The position numbers and the translations under genes were made by a program. This document shows positions 49,746-58,198 of a DNA stretch of 64,000 bases, one piece after another (position 1 is the stretch's first letter; every line of letters starts with the position of its first letter). This stretch comes from Janibacter sp. A1S7 (GTDB taxonomy: Bacteria; Actinomycetota; Actinomycetes; Actinomycetales; Dermatophilaceae), in NCBI RefSeq assembly GCF_037198315.1, contig NZ_CP144913.1:1240001-1304000 (forward strand), read 5' to 3'. The notes below the pieces were generated by a model that saw only the letters and a list, made by a program, of their open reading frames with translations, searched no databases and was not told the DNA's origin.

Positions 49746-50873
49746 ATGACGACTTCTGCCGAGACCCCCTTCGCCCTCGTCGACCGCGCCAAGGTCGAAC
49801 GCAACGTCGCGCGTCTGCGTGACCACCTGGGCGGGCTCGGTGTGGCGCTGCGGCCGCACGTGAAGACCACCAAGGCACTCGAGCCGACGAGCATGGCCTT
49901 CGGCGGTGGCACCGGCCCGATCACCGTCTCCACGCTGGCGGAGGCGGAGTTCTTCGCCGGTGCGGGCTACACCGACATCCTCTACGCGGTGGGCATCGCG
50001 CCCGGCAAGCTCGACCGGGTCGCGCGGCTGCGCCAGCGAGGCGTGGACCTGACGATCCTGCTCGACACCGTGACCCAGGCGGAAGCGGTGGTCGCCTTCG
50101 CCACCGAGCACGACGTGCCCCTGCCGGCGCTCATCGAGATCGACAGCGACGGGCACCGCGGCGGGGTGCGCGCCGACGACCCGCAGCTGCTCGAGATCGC
50201 CGGTGTCCTCGCCGAGGGTGGGGTGGAGGTGCGGGGGGTGATGACGCACGCGGGGGAGTCCTACTTCGCCTACACGCCGGAGGCCCTGCGGGCCGCCGCT
50301 GAGGGGGAGCGCCGGGCGATCGTCGACGCCGCGACCCGGTTGCGCGACGGGGGGCACCCCGCGCCCGTGGTCAGCGTCGGCTCCACCCCCACCGCCCACG
50401 CGGCGACCGACCTGAGCGGGGTCACGGAGGTGCGGGCGGGCAACTACGTCTTCTTCGACCTCGTGATGGCCGGCATCGGCGTGTGCACAGTCGAGGACAT
50501 CGCGCTGTCGGTCGCCGCGACCGTCATCGGACGCGGACCCGATGAGTCCCTGCTCACCGATGCGGGCTGGACGGCCACCTCCAGCGACCGGGGTACCTCG
50601 GTCCAGCCCGTCGACCAGCACCTCGGGATCGTGACCACGGACGAGGGGGTGGTCATCGAGGACCTGGTGATGGTCGGGGCGAGCCAGGAGCACGGGGTGC
50701 TGGCCGTCCGGCCGGGAGCCGGGCGTGGGCTGCCGGACCTCGCGGTCGGCACCCGGGTGCGCATCCTGCCGATCCACGCCTGCGCCACCGCCGCCCAGCA
50801 CGACCACTACGAGGTCATGCTCGGCGAGGGGGAGCCGGTCACCGAGCGCTGGGAGCGTGCACACGGCTGGTGA
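49746..50873 (+). CDS. D-threonine aldolase/D-serine dehydratase-like PLP protein
   Basis: A 375-residue PLP enzyme of fold type III (alanine-racemase-like barrel). The Schiff-base lysine is K40 in ALRPHVKTTKALE. VTEVRAGNYVFFDLVMAG is the conserved phosphate-binding strand, and the C-terminal metal site is PIHACATAAQHDHYEV with His and Cys ligands. Family members are D-threonine aldolase, D-serine dehydratase and D-hydroxyaspartate dehydratase, and motifs alone do not separate them. ATG 49746 is the natural start. The divergent asparaginase suggests amino-acid catabolism, but no shared regulator is visible. Confidence 0.88.
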   Translation: MTTSAETPFALVDRAKVERNVARLRDHLGGLGVALRPHVKTTKALEPTSMAFGGGTGPITVSTLAEAEFFAGAGYTDILYAVGIAPGKLDRVARLRQRGVDLTILLDTVTQAEAVVAFATEHDVPLPALIEIDSDGHRGGVRADDPQLLEIAGVLAEGGVEVRGVMTHAGESYFAYTPEALRAAAEGERRAIVDAATRLRDGGHPAPVVSVGSTPTAHAATDLSGVTEVRAGNYVFFDLVMAGIGVCTVEDIALSVAATVIGRGPDESLLTDAGWTATSSDRGTSVQPVDQHLGIVTTDEGVVIEDLVMVGASQEHGVLAVRPGAGRGLPDLAVGTRVRILPIHACATAAQHDHYEVMLGEGEPVTERWERAHGW

Positions 50874-50897
50874 CGGCGGTGGGCGCGCTGGCCCGGG

Positions 50898-51662
50898 TCA
50901 GGCCCTTGCCGTGGCCAGCGTGGTCTCGATCGCGGCGATCAGCGACACCGGTGTCTCGAACATCGCGTAGTGACCGGCGTTGGGGATGACGGTCAGCTCG
51001 CAACCGGACAGCTGCTCCAGCCAGGTCGCGCGCATCGTCTCCTCGCCGAGGGCCGGGTCGTGCTCACCGACGACTGCGTGCACCGGCACGGTGGCCGCCG
51101 GCAGGTCGGCGACGAAGTCCGCGCCGGTCCACGACCTGAGGTAACCGGCCACCGCCTCGGGCCGCGAGTGCTGCGCCGAGTAGGCGACCATCCCGTCGAT
51201 CCAGCTCTTCGGCTGGCGGTTGCCGGTGGTGAAGTCGATGATCGCGTGGCGGTTCGCGTTGTCCTGCGCGGCACCGTCGAAGAGGGCCTGCGAGTCGGCA
51301 TCGAGCGGGACCCCGGATGCGGGGACGGGGCTGACGCCCACGACCGCCGTGATCCGCTCCGGGGCTCGGCAGAGGGCGCGCAACCCCATGGCCCCGCCCA
51401 TCGAGTGCCCGACCAGGGCGAACCGCTGCCAGCCGAGCTCGTCGGCCAGCGCGAACACGTCGTCGGCGACCTCGTCCAGGGTGAAGTCGCTCGAGACGTC
51501 CGCGCGCGAGCCGTACCCACGCAGGTCGAAGAAGGCGAACGTGCAGGCCTCGGTGTCGACGAGATCGGGGAGCAGCCCCCAGCCGTCCGCACCCCCGAAC
51601 CATCCGTGCACGGTGATGACCTTGGTCGGGCCGGTGCCCACCAGCGTGTGGTTGATCGTCAT
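50898..51662 (-). CDS. Alpha/beta hydrolase
   Basis: A 254-residue alpha/beta hydrolase. VITVHGWFGGADGW gives the oxyanion strand, ALVGHSMGGAMGLRAL the nucleophile Ser, VVGEHDPALGEETM the acid, and NAGHYAMFETP the His base. The fold resembles C-C hydrolases, esterases and haloperoxidase-like proteins. No signal peptide. ATG at 51662 fits, preceded by AAGGCGA at long spacing. It is convergent with the PLP enzyme (24 nt apart) and faces the 213-nt region holding two hairpins. Substrate unknown. Confidence 0.88.
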   Translation of the reverse strand: MTINHTLVGTGPTKVITVHGWFGGADGWGLLPDLVDTEACTFAFFDLRGYGSRADVSSDFTLDEVADDVFALADELGWQRFALVGHSMGGAMGLRALCRAPERITAVVGVSPVPASGVPLDADSQALFDGAAQDNANRHAIIDFTTGNRQPKSWIDGMVAYSAQHSRPEAVAGYLRSWTGADFVADLPAATVPVHAVVGEHDPALGEETMRATWLEQLSGCELTVIPNAGHYAMFETPVSLIAAIETTLATARA

Positions 51663-51735
51663 TGATCGTCGCCTTTCATCCGTCGGGCAGTGCCCGCGTG
51701 TCGAGGAGTCGGAGTCTACGCAGTCGCAGTCTCGG

Positions 51736-51770
51736 GGTGCCGTCGCCGGCACCCGGTGCCCGAGGCACCG
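51736..51770. repeat. Two adjacent hairpins with the same arms
   Basis: GGTGCC/GGCACC pair around 6 nt at 51736-51753, immediately followed by CGGTGCC/GGCACCG around 3 nt at 51754-51770. The first arm of one hairpin can also pair with the last arm of the other, so alternative folds exist. They lie between the divergent starts 51662 and 51876, closer to the leftward gene. The rest of this 213-nt gap shows no other feature. Confidence 0.4.
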
Positions 51771-51875
51771 ACGGTCGTGCCCGAACCTGCCGCGGACACC
51801 CCTCCCGCACCCTGCGTACCGGTCCACCCGGCGCGCCCCCGGGGCGCCCGCGTGCGCGACTGAGACGATGGGCGC

Positions 51876-52382
51876 GTGGATGACCCCTACCCGCCCTCCT
51901 CGAGGAGGGCGCGACACCTCGGCACGTGGATTGCTGTCGTCGTCGTCCTCGTCGCCATGGTCCTGGCCGCGATCGTCTACGCGATGGTCCGTCCCGAAGC
52001 CGACGTGCAGTCCCCGAGCGCAGACTCCTCGCCGGAGAGGGTGGTGGCCACCTATCTGCAGGCCATGCAGGTCCGCGACCGGGGCACGATGCGTGACATC
52101 GTCCTCGACGACGAGCTGGTTCCCACGTGGCGTGACGTCCTGACCGACAGCGATCCCGGGGTCACCGACGTCACCCTGGGGGAGCTCCGGCAGGTGGCGA
52201 GTCCGACGGAGTCGGCGGGTGCGCAGTGGCAGCAGGCCGTCACGGTCCCGGCGCAGTTCCGCGTCACCCGGTCCGGCGGTGGTCTCGTCGAGGGCGAGGA
52301 GTCATCGCAGGAGTACCTCCTCGTGCGTGACGGCGACGACGAGCCGTGGCAGATCGCCGAGGTCGGGCAGAGTTCGGGCTGA
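51876..52382 (+). CDS. Membrane-anchored NTF2-like protein of unknown function
   Basis: A 168-residue protein with a short basic N terminus (SSRRARHLG), one transmembrane helix (TWIAVVVVLVAMVLAAIVYA) and an exported domain. The domain begins SPERVVATYLQAMQVRDRGT, the opening helix of DUF4878/NTF2-like folds, and continues with beta strands ending EEPWQIAEVG-like (DDEPWQIAEVGQ). Such domains are often in lipoproteins and signalling proteins and bind small ligands. GTG at 51876 is the only in-frame start near the helix. Function unknown. It is convergent with the TetR gene, 70 nt apart. Confidence 0.68.
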   Translation: MDDPYPPSSRRARHLGTWIAVVVVLVAMVLAAIVYAMVRPEADVQSPSADSSPERVVATYLQAMQVRDRGTMRDIVLDDELVPTWRDVLTDSDPGVTDVTLGELRQVASPTESAGAQWQQAVTVPAQFRVTRSGGGLVEGEESSQEYLLVRDGDDEPWQIAEVGQSSG

Positions 52383-52452
52383 GCCGGGCCACGGCGAAGG
52401 GGGTGGGCGCCGGCGCGCCTGCTGGGGCGCCTGCCGCGGCCGGAGGCGCGGC

Positions 52453-53034
52453 TCAGTCCCCGCCGGACACACCGCGCATGCGGGAGACCACCCGCAGCAG
52501 CGAGTCGATGTCCGACAGGTCCGGAGCCGCCACCGGTGCAGCCTCCTGGGTCGGGGAGTCTTGGCCGCCGAGGGAGTCCAGGGCCAGCGAGGCGCTGTAG
52601 TAGAGCCCGTCACCCATCAGCAGGATCGCCAGCGCGAGGTCGCGGTCGCCGACCTCCTCCGTGATCAGCTCCAGCCAGCGCACGCGGATTCCCTGGATCG
52701 CATCCGTCACCCGGGACTCGGACCCGGGGGCCAGGCGGAAGGCGGCGAGCAGGGTCTGGTCGAAGGCGGAGCCCACCTGCGCGGAGGTGCGCACGTAGTA
52801 GGCGGCCGGGCCGTCCGGCGAATCCCGCATCGCCGCGGCGTCCTGCTCGGCGCGGTCCTGCATGCGCGCGACGAGCCCGTCGATGAGCGCAGCCTTCGAC
52901 GCGAAGTGGTAGAGCAAGCCGCCCTTGGACACGCGCGCGCGGGTGGCCACCGCGTCCAGGGTCGCGGCGCGCTCGCCCTCCTCGATGAGCAGCTCCTCGA
53001 GGGCATCGAGCAGTCCTTCGCGTGCAGTCGGCAT
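52453..53034 (-). CDS. TetR-family transcriptional regulator
   Basis: A 193-residue repressor. The N-terminal HTH is complete: LLDALEELLIEEGERAATLD, ATRARVSKGGLLYHFASKAA and LIDGLVARM. The C-terminal ligand domain is helical (AFRLAPGSESRVTDAIQGIR, LALAILLMGDGLYYSASLAL). It is divergent from a DHA2-type MFS exporter with 121 nt between starts, the classic layout of a drug-responsive repressor next to its pump. The inverted repeat at 53090-53105 between them is the likely operator. ATG at 53034; an in-frame extension upstream would cross that site. Confidence 0.92.
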   Translation of the reverse strand: MPTAREGLLDALEELLIEEGERAATLDAVATRARVSKGGLLYHFASKAALIDGLVARMQDRAEQDAAAMRDSPDGPAAYYVRTSAQVGSAFDQTLLAAFRLAPGSESRVTDAIQGIRVRWLELITEEVGDRDLALAILLMGDGLYYSASLALDSLGGQDSPTQEAAPVAAPDLSDIDSLLRVVSRMRGVSGGD

Positions 53035-53089
53035 GAGCGTGACCCTATCGGCCGGACGAGCGCGGGCGACCGGGATCGGGTCGCCACTG

Positions 53090-53105
53090 TACCGGCTGGA
53101 CGGTA
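53090..53105. promoter_or_regulatory. Candidate TetR operator
   Basis: TACCG and CGGTA form perfect 5-bp arms around 6 nt, 50 nt before the exporter start and 55 nt before the TetR start. Size (16 bp) and place match TetR operators that control a divergent pump. Binding is inferred. Confidence 0.5.
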
Positions 53106-53155
53106 AGGTGGATGGTGACTCACCACCCGCCTGTCCACACCCACCTCGGAGCACG

Positions 53156-54712
53156 ATGCCCGCCCCCGCCCTGACGACGACCCGCCACGAACCCCTGCTC
53201 GGCGTGCGCCGACGCTGGGCGGCACTGGGCGTCCTGATGCTGCCGGTGCTCCTCATCGCCGTGGACAACACCGTGCTGGCGTTCGCACTGCCGGGGATCT
53301 CGACCGCACTGTCTCCTTCCGGGACGCAGCTGCTGTGGATCGTCGACGCCTATCCGCTGGTGCTCGCCGGTCTGCTGGTCCCGATGGGGAGTCTGGGCGA
53401 TGCGATCGGTCGGCGTCGGCTCCTGATGATCGGCGGCCTCGGTTTCGCCGCCGTCTCCGCGTTCGCCGCGTTCGCGCCGACGGCGGAGGTGCTCATCGCC
53501 TCTCGCGCGGCGCTGGGATTATTCGGGGCGATGCTCATGCCCGCGACCCTGTCGATCATCCGCAACGTCTTCACCGACCCCACGGAGCGGCGCACCGCCA
53601 TCGCGGTCTGGGCGGCCGGCTTCGCCGGGGGCGCGGCACTGGGCCCCATCGTGGGTGGCTTCCTGCTCGAGCACTTCTGGTGGGGGTCGGTGCTGTTGCT
53701 CGCGGTGCCGGTGCTGGTGCCGCTCCTGGTCCTCGGGCCCTGGCTCGTCCCCGAGTCCAGGGACCCCGACCCAAGCCCGGTCGACCCCGCGAGCATCGTG
53801 CTGGTGATGGCGACGATGACCCCGATCGTGTGGGCCGTCAAGGAGGTCTCCCACTCCGGTCCGACCGGGGCCCCGGCGGTGGCGGGACTCGTGGGAGTGA
53901 TGAGCGGGGCCCTCTTCGTCCACCGGCAGCTGCAACGCCCGCGGCCCATGCTCGACGTGCGCCTGTTCTCCGTCCCGGCCTTCAGCGGGGCGCTGGCGGC
54001 GAATCTGCTCAGCGTGTTCTCACTGGTCGGGTTCCTGTTCTTCATCTCCCAGCACCTGCAGCTGGTCAGCGGACGCGGCCCCCTCGAGTCGGGACTCTTC
54101 CTGCTGCCGGGTCTCGTGGTCACGATCATCGCGGGTCTGGCCGCCGTGTGGCTGGTCCGGCTCCTCACGCCGGCGACCGTCGTCGCCGGTGGTCTGCTGC
54201 TGAACGCGATCGGGTACGGCGTGGTCCTCGTGAGCGGTTGGGCGGGCTCCGACCTGGGGCTCCTGATCGCCTTTGCGATCCTCGGTGCGGGCGTCGGCAT
54301 GGCCGAGACGATCTCGAACGACGTGATCCTGTCCGCGGTGCCGGCGCACAAGGCGGGGGCGGCCTCCGCCGTCTCGGAGACCGCGTACGAAGGCGGTGCG
54401 GTGCTGGGCACCGCCGTGCTCGGCAGTGTGCTCACCGCGGCCTACCGGTCCCGGGTGGACGTCCCCGCAGAGGTGCCGCCGGCGGCCGCGGCTGCCGCGC
54501 GCGAGACGCTCGGTGGTGCGGTCGAGGTGGCCGGCGGGCTGCCCTCGCCCCTGGCGGCGCAGCTGCTCGAGTCCGCCCGCAGCGCCTTCGACTCCGGTGT
54601 CGTCGTGACCTCGTCGATCGCCGCGATCCTCATGCTCACGGCAGCGGTGATCGCGGGGCTGACACTGCGTCAACAGCCCGATGTGCAGTCCGTCGCGCAG
54701 GCGCACCGGTGA
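53156..54712 (+). CDS. MFS multidrug exporter, DHA2 family (14 helices)
   Basis: A 518-residue transporter with fourteen hydrophobic helices. Motif VDNTVLAFALPGISTALSPS with the Asp in helix 1 is the DHA2 signature, LLWIVDAYPLVLAGLLVPMG is helix 2 with its loop, and GSLGDAIGRRRLLMIGGLGF is motif A. It should expel hydrophobic cations or dyes using the proton gradient. ATG 53156 follows CGGAGC. A much longer frame upstream overlaps the TetR gene and is not coding. Expression is expected to be repressed by the divergent TetR. The DUF222 gene begins 63 nt after its stop. Confidence 0.93.
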   Translation: MPAPALTTTRHEPLLGVRRRWAALGVLMLPVLLIAVDNTVLAFALPGISTALSPSGTQLLWIVDAYPLVLAGLLVPMGSLGDAIGRRRLLMIGGLGFAAVSAFAAFAPTAEVLIASRAALGLFGAMLMPATLSIIRNVFTDPTERRTAIAVWAAGFAGGAALGPIVGGFLLEHFWWGSVLLLAVPVLVPLLVLGPWLVPESRDPDPSPVDPASIVLVMATMTPIVWAVKEVSHSGPTGAPAVAGLVGVMSGALFVHRQLQRPRPMLDVRLFSVPAFSGALAANLLSVFSLVGFLFFISQHLQLVSGRGPLESGLFLLPGLVVTIIAGLAAVWLVRLLTPATVVAGGLLLNAIGYGVVLVSGWAGSDLGLLIAFAILGAGVGMAETISNDVILSAVPAHKAGAASAVSETAYEGGAVLGTAVLGSVLTAAYRSRVDVPAEVPPAAAAAARETLGGAVEVAGGLPSPLAAQLLESARSAFDSGVVVTSSIAAILMLTAAVIAGLTLRQQPDVQSVAQAHR

Positions 54713-54775
54713 GGTGACCCCCGGGTCCGGCATCCAACGCGGAGCGTTGTCGGTGGTCGCTGCCAGGCTTTCCCC

Positions 54776-56065
54776 ATGACGGCGACGGTGACGTTCGGCA
54801 GCGAGTTGGGAGTTCTCTCCCACCTCCGTGATGCCGCGCGGTCACTGGTCGGCGCAGGTGATGCGGCCGGTTCGATCTGGCAGCTCGGGGAGGCGGAGGT
54901 CGCCGATGGGCTGGCCACGGTCGGCGCGTTGCGGCAGCTGCTTGACGTCGCCGAGGTCGCCCTGGTCCGCGAGGGCCTGGAGCGCGGGTTGCCAGCGCAG
55001 GAGTCGTGGTCGGCTCAGGACTGGGTCTGCCGTGCCGAGGCGCAGCGGGCGCCGACGCCGGAGGGCCGGCACGTCGCGCAGGTGCTGCGGGTGGCGAAGG
55101 GGGAGTCCCGGGTCGCCCAGGTGACGCAGGCTTTCGCCGTGGGTGACCTTCCCTTGGGCAAGGCGGACCAGCTGGTCCGCTTCGAGGATCACGTCTCCCG
55201 GGTCGCCGACCCGGACGAGGTGGCTGAGGCGGTCGCGGTGGTGCTGGAGGGGACCCGCGACACGGTCGTCCCGACCGGGCCCGACGGTCGTGGTCCGCAC
55301 CAGCGGGTCCGGGGTCTGACCGAGAGGGAGGTGTCGACCGCGCTGACTCGCACGGGGCGGCTGCTCCGACCGGATACGGACCTGGAGCGGGAGGACACGA
55401 AGGCGAAGGCGGGTCGGGCGCTGTGGCGCCAGGAGGGGCCGGCCGGGCTGACGACCTACCGGGTCGTCCTGGATGCCGAGGGAGCAGCGGTGGTCGACGG
55501 TGCACTGGCTGCGCTGTCCGAGCCGGTGACCGGCCCGGAGGGTGAGCGCGACGACCGGCCACCGGCTCGACGTCGGGCGGATGCCCTGCTCGAGGTGGTC
55601 CGGCGCGGAGTGTCCGCTCCGGGCGACGTACCCAGGAGCGACAAGGCGCAGGTGCACGTGACGATCCCGCTCGGTGACCTGCTGGGGCAGGGCGCGCACG
55701 GTGCGGGCGTGACCATGACCGGTCAGGTCCTGGCACCATCCGTGGTCCGACGGATGGCCTGCGATGCGGGCATCATCCCGGTTGTCCTGGGTGGCGACGG
55801 CGAGATCCTGGACATGGGGCGCTCGGTGCGGCTCTTCACCCCCGGGCAGAGACGCGCGGTGTGGCTGCGCGACGGAGGCTGTACCTACCCGGGGTGCACG
55901 ATGCCTCCGCAGTGGTGCGACGCCCACCACGTGGACTGGTGGTCCCGCGGGGGAGATACGGACATGGACAACGCAGCCCTGCTGTGCCAACGGCACCACA
56001 CGAAGGTCCACACCCGAGACCTGGTGGCCACCGTCACGGCCACCGGGGTGACCTGGCACCTGTAG
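54776..56065 (+). CDS. DUF222 plus HNH endonuclease protein (REP13E12-type)
   Basis: A 429-residue protein. The DUF222 domain covers about 1-330, with the family repeats LGEAEVADGLATVGALRQLL, SAQDWVCRAEAQRA, VGDLPLGKADQLVRFEDHVS. The C-terminal HNH domain is CTYPGCTMPPQWCDAHHVDW followed by WSRGGDTDMDNAALLCQRHH, with four zinc-type cysteines and the His-Asn-His active site. Such genes are repeated in actinobacterial genomes and are linked to mobile or repeated elements, with unproven function. ATG 54776 follows CAGGC, and the frame has good codon use. A perfect hairpin at 56081-56100 ends the gene, and the tandem repeat follows. Confidence 0.9.
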   Translation: MTATVTFGSELGVLSHLRDAARSLVGAGDAAGSIWQLGEAEVADGLATVGALRQLLDVAEVALVREGLERGLPAQESWSAQDWVCRAEAQRAPTPEGRHVAQVLRVAKGESRVAQVTQAFAVGDLPLGKADQLVRFEDHVSRVADPDEVAEAVAVVLEGTRDTVVPTGPDGRGPHQRVRGLTEREVSTALTRTGRLLRPDTDLEREDTKAKAGRALWRQEGPAGLTTYRVVLDAEGAAVVDGALAALSEPVTGPEGERDDRPPARRRADALLEVVRRGVSAPGDVPRSDKAQVHVTIPLGDLLGQGAHGAGVTMTGQVLAPSVVRRMACDAGIIPVVLGGDGEILDMGRSVRLFTPGQRRAVWLRDGGCTYPGCTMPPQWCDAHHVDWWSRGGDTDMDNAALLCQRHHTKVHTRDLVATVTATGVTWHL

Positions 56066-56080
56066 CGACCACGCCCCGCA

Positions 56081-56100
56081 GCCCTTCCCCGGGGAAGGGC
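56081..56100. terminator. Palindromic terminator-like hairpin after the DUF222-HNH gene
   Basis: GCCCTTCCCC followed directly by GGGGAAGGGC, a perfect 20-bp palindrome starting 16 nt after the HNH stop. It can form a strong stem of eight or more pairs. There is no T-run, usual for this kind of genome. The 266-nt gap to the next gene also holds the tandem repeat. Confidence 0.55.
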
Positions 56101-56176
56101 CCCGAGGCATGCCTCGAGCACCCAGGATGTGGGCACGGATTACGGGGCACATGAGGGCACGTGGGGGCCATGGGCA

Positions 56177-56282
56177 GGTGAGTGCGGGCACGTGGGCGCG
56201 GGGAGGTGCGTGCGGGCAGGTGAGTGCGGGCACGTGGGCGCGGGGAGGTGCGTGCGGGCTGGTGAGTGCGGGCACGTGGGCA
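56177..56282. repeat. 42-bp tandem repeat, about 2.5 copies
   Basis: Units begin at 56177, 56219 and 56261 with GGTGAGTGCGGGCACGTGGG. Two full copies are near identical and the third is cut after about 22 nt. A degenerate half copy precedes it (56151-56176). Each unit carries the palindrome CACGTG at 56189, 56231 and 56273, with one more at 56158. The period is 14 codons long, yet no start or ribosome site suggests coding. It looks like replication slippage. Repeat-protein or regulatory use is open. Confidence 0.7.
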
Positions 56283-56331
56283 CCGGCAGGCGCGGCCGCG
56301 TGCTCGCATGCGGCGGCAGCCGCTGAGGCCC

Positions 56332-57069
56332 TCAGCTCGTGCCGGCCCTCCCGGCCAGGTGGGTGGCGAGCCAGTCGGTCGTGACCGGCCATGCGCGCGC
56401 CGAGGCCTGCGCGTGGTGGAAGGCCGGGGACGGGTTGTCGAAGGCGTGCCCGGCGCCGTCGTAGCGGCAGAACGTGGCGTTCCGACCGGCCGTGACTGCT
56501 TCCTCGACGGCGTCGACGCCCTCGGGCGGGATGAACTGATCCGCATTGCCCCAGTGGTGCAGCTGGGGCGAGCGGATCCGGCCGGCCAGATCCAGCAGGG
56601 TCGGGATCTGCGATCCGTAGTAGGCGACCAACGCGGCAGGCGCCTCGCCCTCATCGGCCAGGTGCGCGGCCGTCGCCCACGCGAGGCCACCCCCGAAGCA
56701 GAAGCCCACCAGCCCGGTGGGTCCGGACACCTCCGGGCGTCGTCCCAGGTACCGGGTCGCCGCCACGGCGTCGGCGACGGTCCGGTCCCAGTCGAGCCGG
56801 CCGGAGGTGGCCATGGCCTCCTCGAGACCGTCCATCCCCTCGCTGATCACCGGGCTGCCCAGGCGCCAGTAGGACTCCGGGACGAGGACGACATAGCCCA
56901 GGTCCGCGAGGTCGCGGGCCCGTGAGCGGATGTATCCGGTGACGCCGAAGATCTCTTGGAAGAGCACGACCCCCGGGCCGCCCTCGGCAGCAGGAAGGAA
57001 GACCTGGACGGGTAGGTCGCCACCCTCGACCGGGACGGTGGACTGCGTGTCGGGAGTGGTCGTGGTCAT
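56332..57069 (-). CDS. Dienelactone hydrolase family protein
   Basis: A 245-residue alpha/beta hydrolase with the Cys-His-Asp triad of dienelactone hydrolases: VVLFQEIFGVTGYI (E39 near the oxyanion hole), GLVGFCFGGGLAW with nucleophile C124, and DGAGHAFDNPSP with the His base at about 211. The Asp is probably in WGNADQFIPP. It opens dienelactones in aromatic pathways or acts as a general carboxylesterase. ATG at 57069 is preceded by a weak site. An in-frame start 93 nt upstream would add a non-conserved leader. It is followed on the same strand, beyond the tandem repeat, by nothing related. Confidence 0.9.
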   Translation of the reverse strand: MTTTTPDTQSTVPVEGGDLPVQVFLPAAEGGPGVVLFQEIFGVTGYIRSRARDLADLGYVVLVPESYWRLGSPVISEGMDGLEEAMATSGRLDWDRTVADAVAATRYLGRRPEVSGPTGLVGFCFGGGLAWATAAHLADEGEAPAALVAYYGSQIPTLLDLAGRIRSPQLHHWGNADQFIPPEGVDAVEEAVTAGRNATFCRYDGAGHAFDNPSPAFHHAQASARAWPVTTDWLATHLAGRAGTS

Positions 57070-57127
57070 GGACGTCACCCTCGCACGACCTCTCCGCTCC
57101 GTCGAGGAGGTCGCCGTCGGACGCTGG

Positions 57128-58198
57128 TCAGAGCAGGTGCTCGAGCTCCTGCTCGACGGCACGTCGGGTGCACTGCGCCGTCTGGCCCCACGACGCGTCC
57201 TCGCCGAAGCGCGCGCTGAGGTCGACGGTCGTCACCCGAGCGGGCAGATCGGGTACGTCCTCCCGGATGGTGCCGGCGAGGACGAGCACCGGGAGGTCGT
57301 GGTGCAGCGCGGCCTCGACGACGCCGCCGACGACCTTGCCGTTGAAGGACTCTGCGTCCAGGGCGCCCTCGCCGGTGACGACCACGTCGACGTCCTCGAG
57401 CGCCTCGTCCAGGCCGACCTGCTCGGCCACGAGTCGCAGCCCCGGGACGAGCTCGCCGCCGAGCACGAGCAGACCGCCGCCCAACCCGCCCGCGGCGCCG
57501 CCCCCCGGCGCAGTGGCGAGATCGACGCCGTGGTCGGTCAGCCAGGCACCGTACCGGTCGTCGTAATGGCTCCGGACCCGGCGCAACCGGTCGGTCAGCT
57601 CGACGACCTGGTCGGGATCGGCGCCCTTCTGCGGTCCGAAGACCGCGGCCGCGTCGGTGAAGACCGTCGCGACGTCGCAGGCGACGAGCAGCTCGACCCC
57701 GCGGTCGATCGGCCGCTGCCCGGCCAGACGATCGACGACCGCCTCGACCGCAGCCATGCCGCCATCGGTCATGGCCGAGCCGCCCAGGCCGACGATGACG
57801 CGCTGCGCCCCGTCCAGGACGGCATCGGCGATGAGCTCACCGGTCCCGCGACTGGTGGCCGCCATCGGGTCGTTGACCGAGCCGCCACCGGCCAGGTCCA
57901 GCCCCGAGGCGCGCGCGCTCTCGATGACGGCGACACCGTCCGCGTGGCGCCACTGTGCCTCCACCGGTCGACCGTGCGGCCCGGTGACGGTGCTCGTGCG
58001 GTTGGGCCCGCCGAAGGCGTCGAGCATGCCCTCGCCGCCATCGGCCAGGGGGCGCGCCACGACGTCCCACCCCAGTGGCCCGGCGGCCGCGGTGACAGCA
58101 GCCACCACCTCGGGCGCGGTGAGCGACCCCCGGAACTTGTCCGGGGCGGCGAGCAGCGTGCGCCGCCGGGAGCGGCCCCCTTCGTCCGTGGCGGCCAT
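57128..58198 (-). CDS. glxK: Glycerate kinase
   Basis: A 356-residue glycerate 2-kinase of the GlxK family, phosphorylating D-glycerate with ATP. Family segments: APDKFRGSLTAPEVVAAV near the N terminus, RPLADGGEGMLDAFGG, VIVGLGGSAMTDGGMAAVEA, CDVATVFTDAAAVFGPQKGA and DVVVTGEGALDAESFNGKVV. ATG at 58198 overlaps the DeoR stop (TGATG by one base), so it is the last gene of the acid-sugar operon. The link suggests that glycerate, or an acid that gives glycerate, is part of the pathway served by the GntP permease. Confidence 0.95.
   Translation of the reverse strand: MAATDEGGRSRRRTLLAAPDKFRGSLTAPEVVAAVTAAAGPLGWDVVARPLADGGEGMLDAFGGPNRTSTVTGPHGRPVEAQWRHADGVAVIESARASGLDLAGGGSVNDPMAATSRGTGELIADAVLDGAQRVIVGLGGSAMTDGGMAAVEAVVDRLAGQRPIDRGVELLVACDVATVFTDAAAVFGPQKGADPDQVVELTDRLRRVRSHYDDRYGAWLTDHGVDLATAPGGGAAGGLGGGLLVLGGELVPGLRLVAEQVGLDEALEDVDVVVTGEGALDAESFNGKVVGGVVEAALHHDLPVLVLAGTIREDVPDLPARVTTVDLSARFGEDASWGQTAQCTRRAVEQELEHLL

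Noticed and set aside
54776..56065. DUF222-HNH gene considered as part of an intein, group II intron or prophage
   Set aside because: It is a free-standing gene of the REP13E12 type. No integrase, transposase, phage genes or terminal repeats are near.
56177..56282. Tandem repeat considered as a CRISPR array
   Set aside because: Units are directly joined with no unique spacers, and no cas genes are present.
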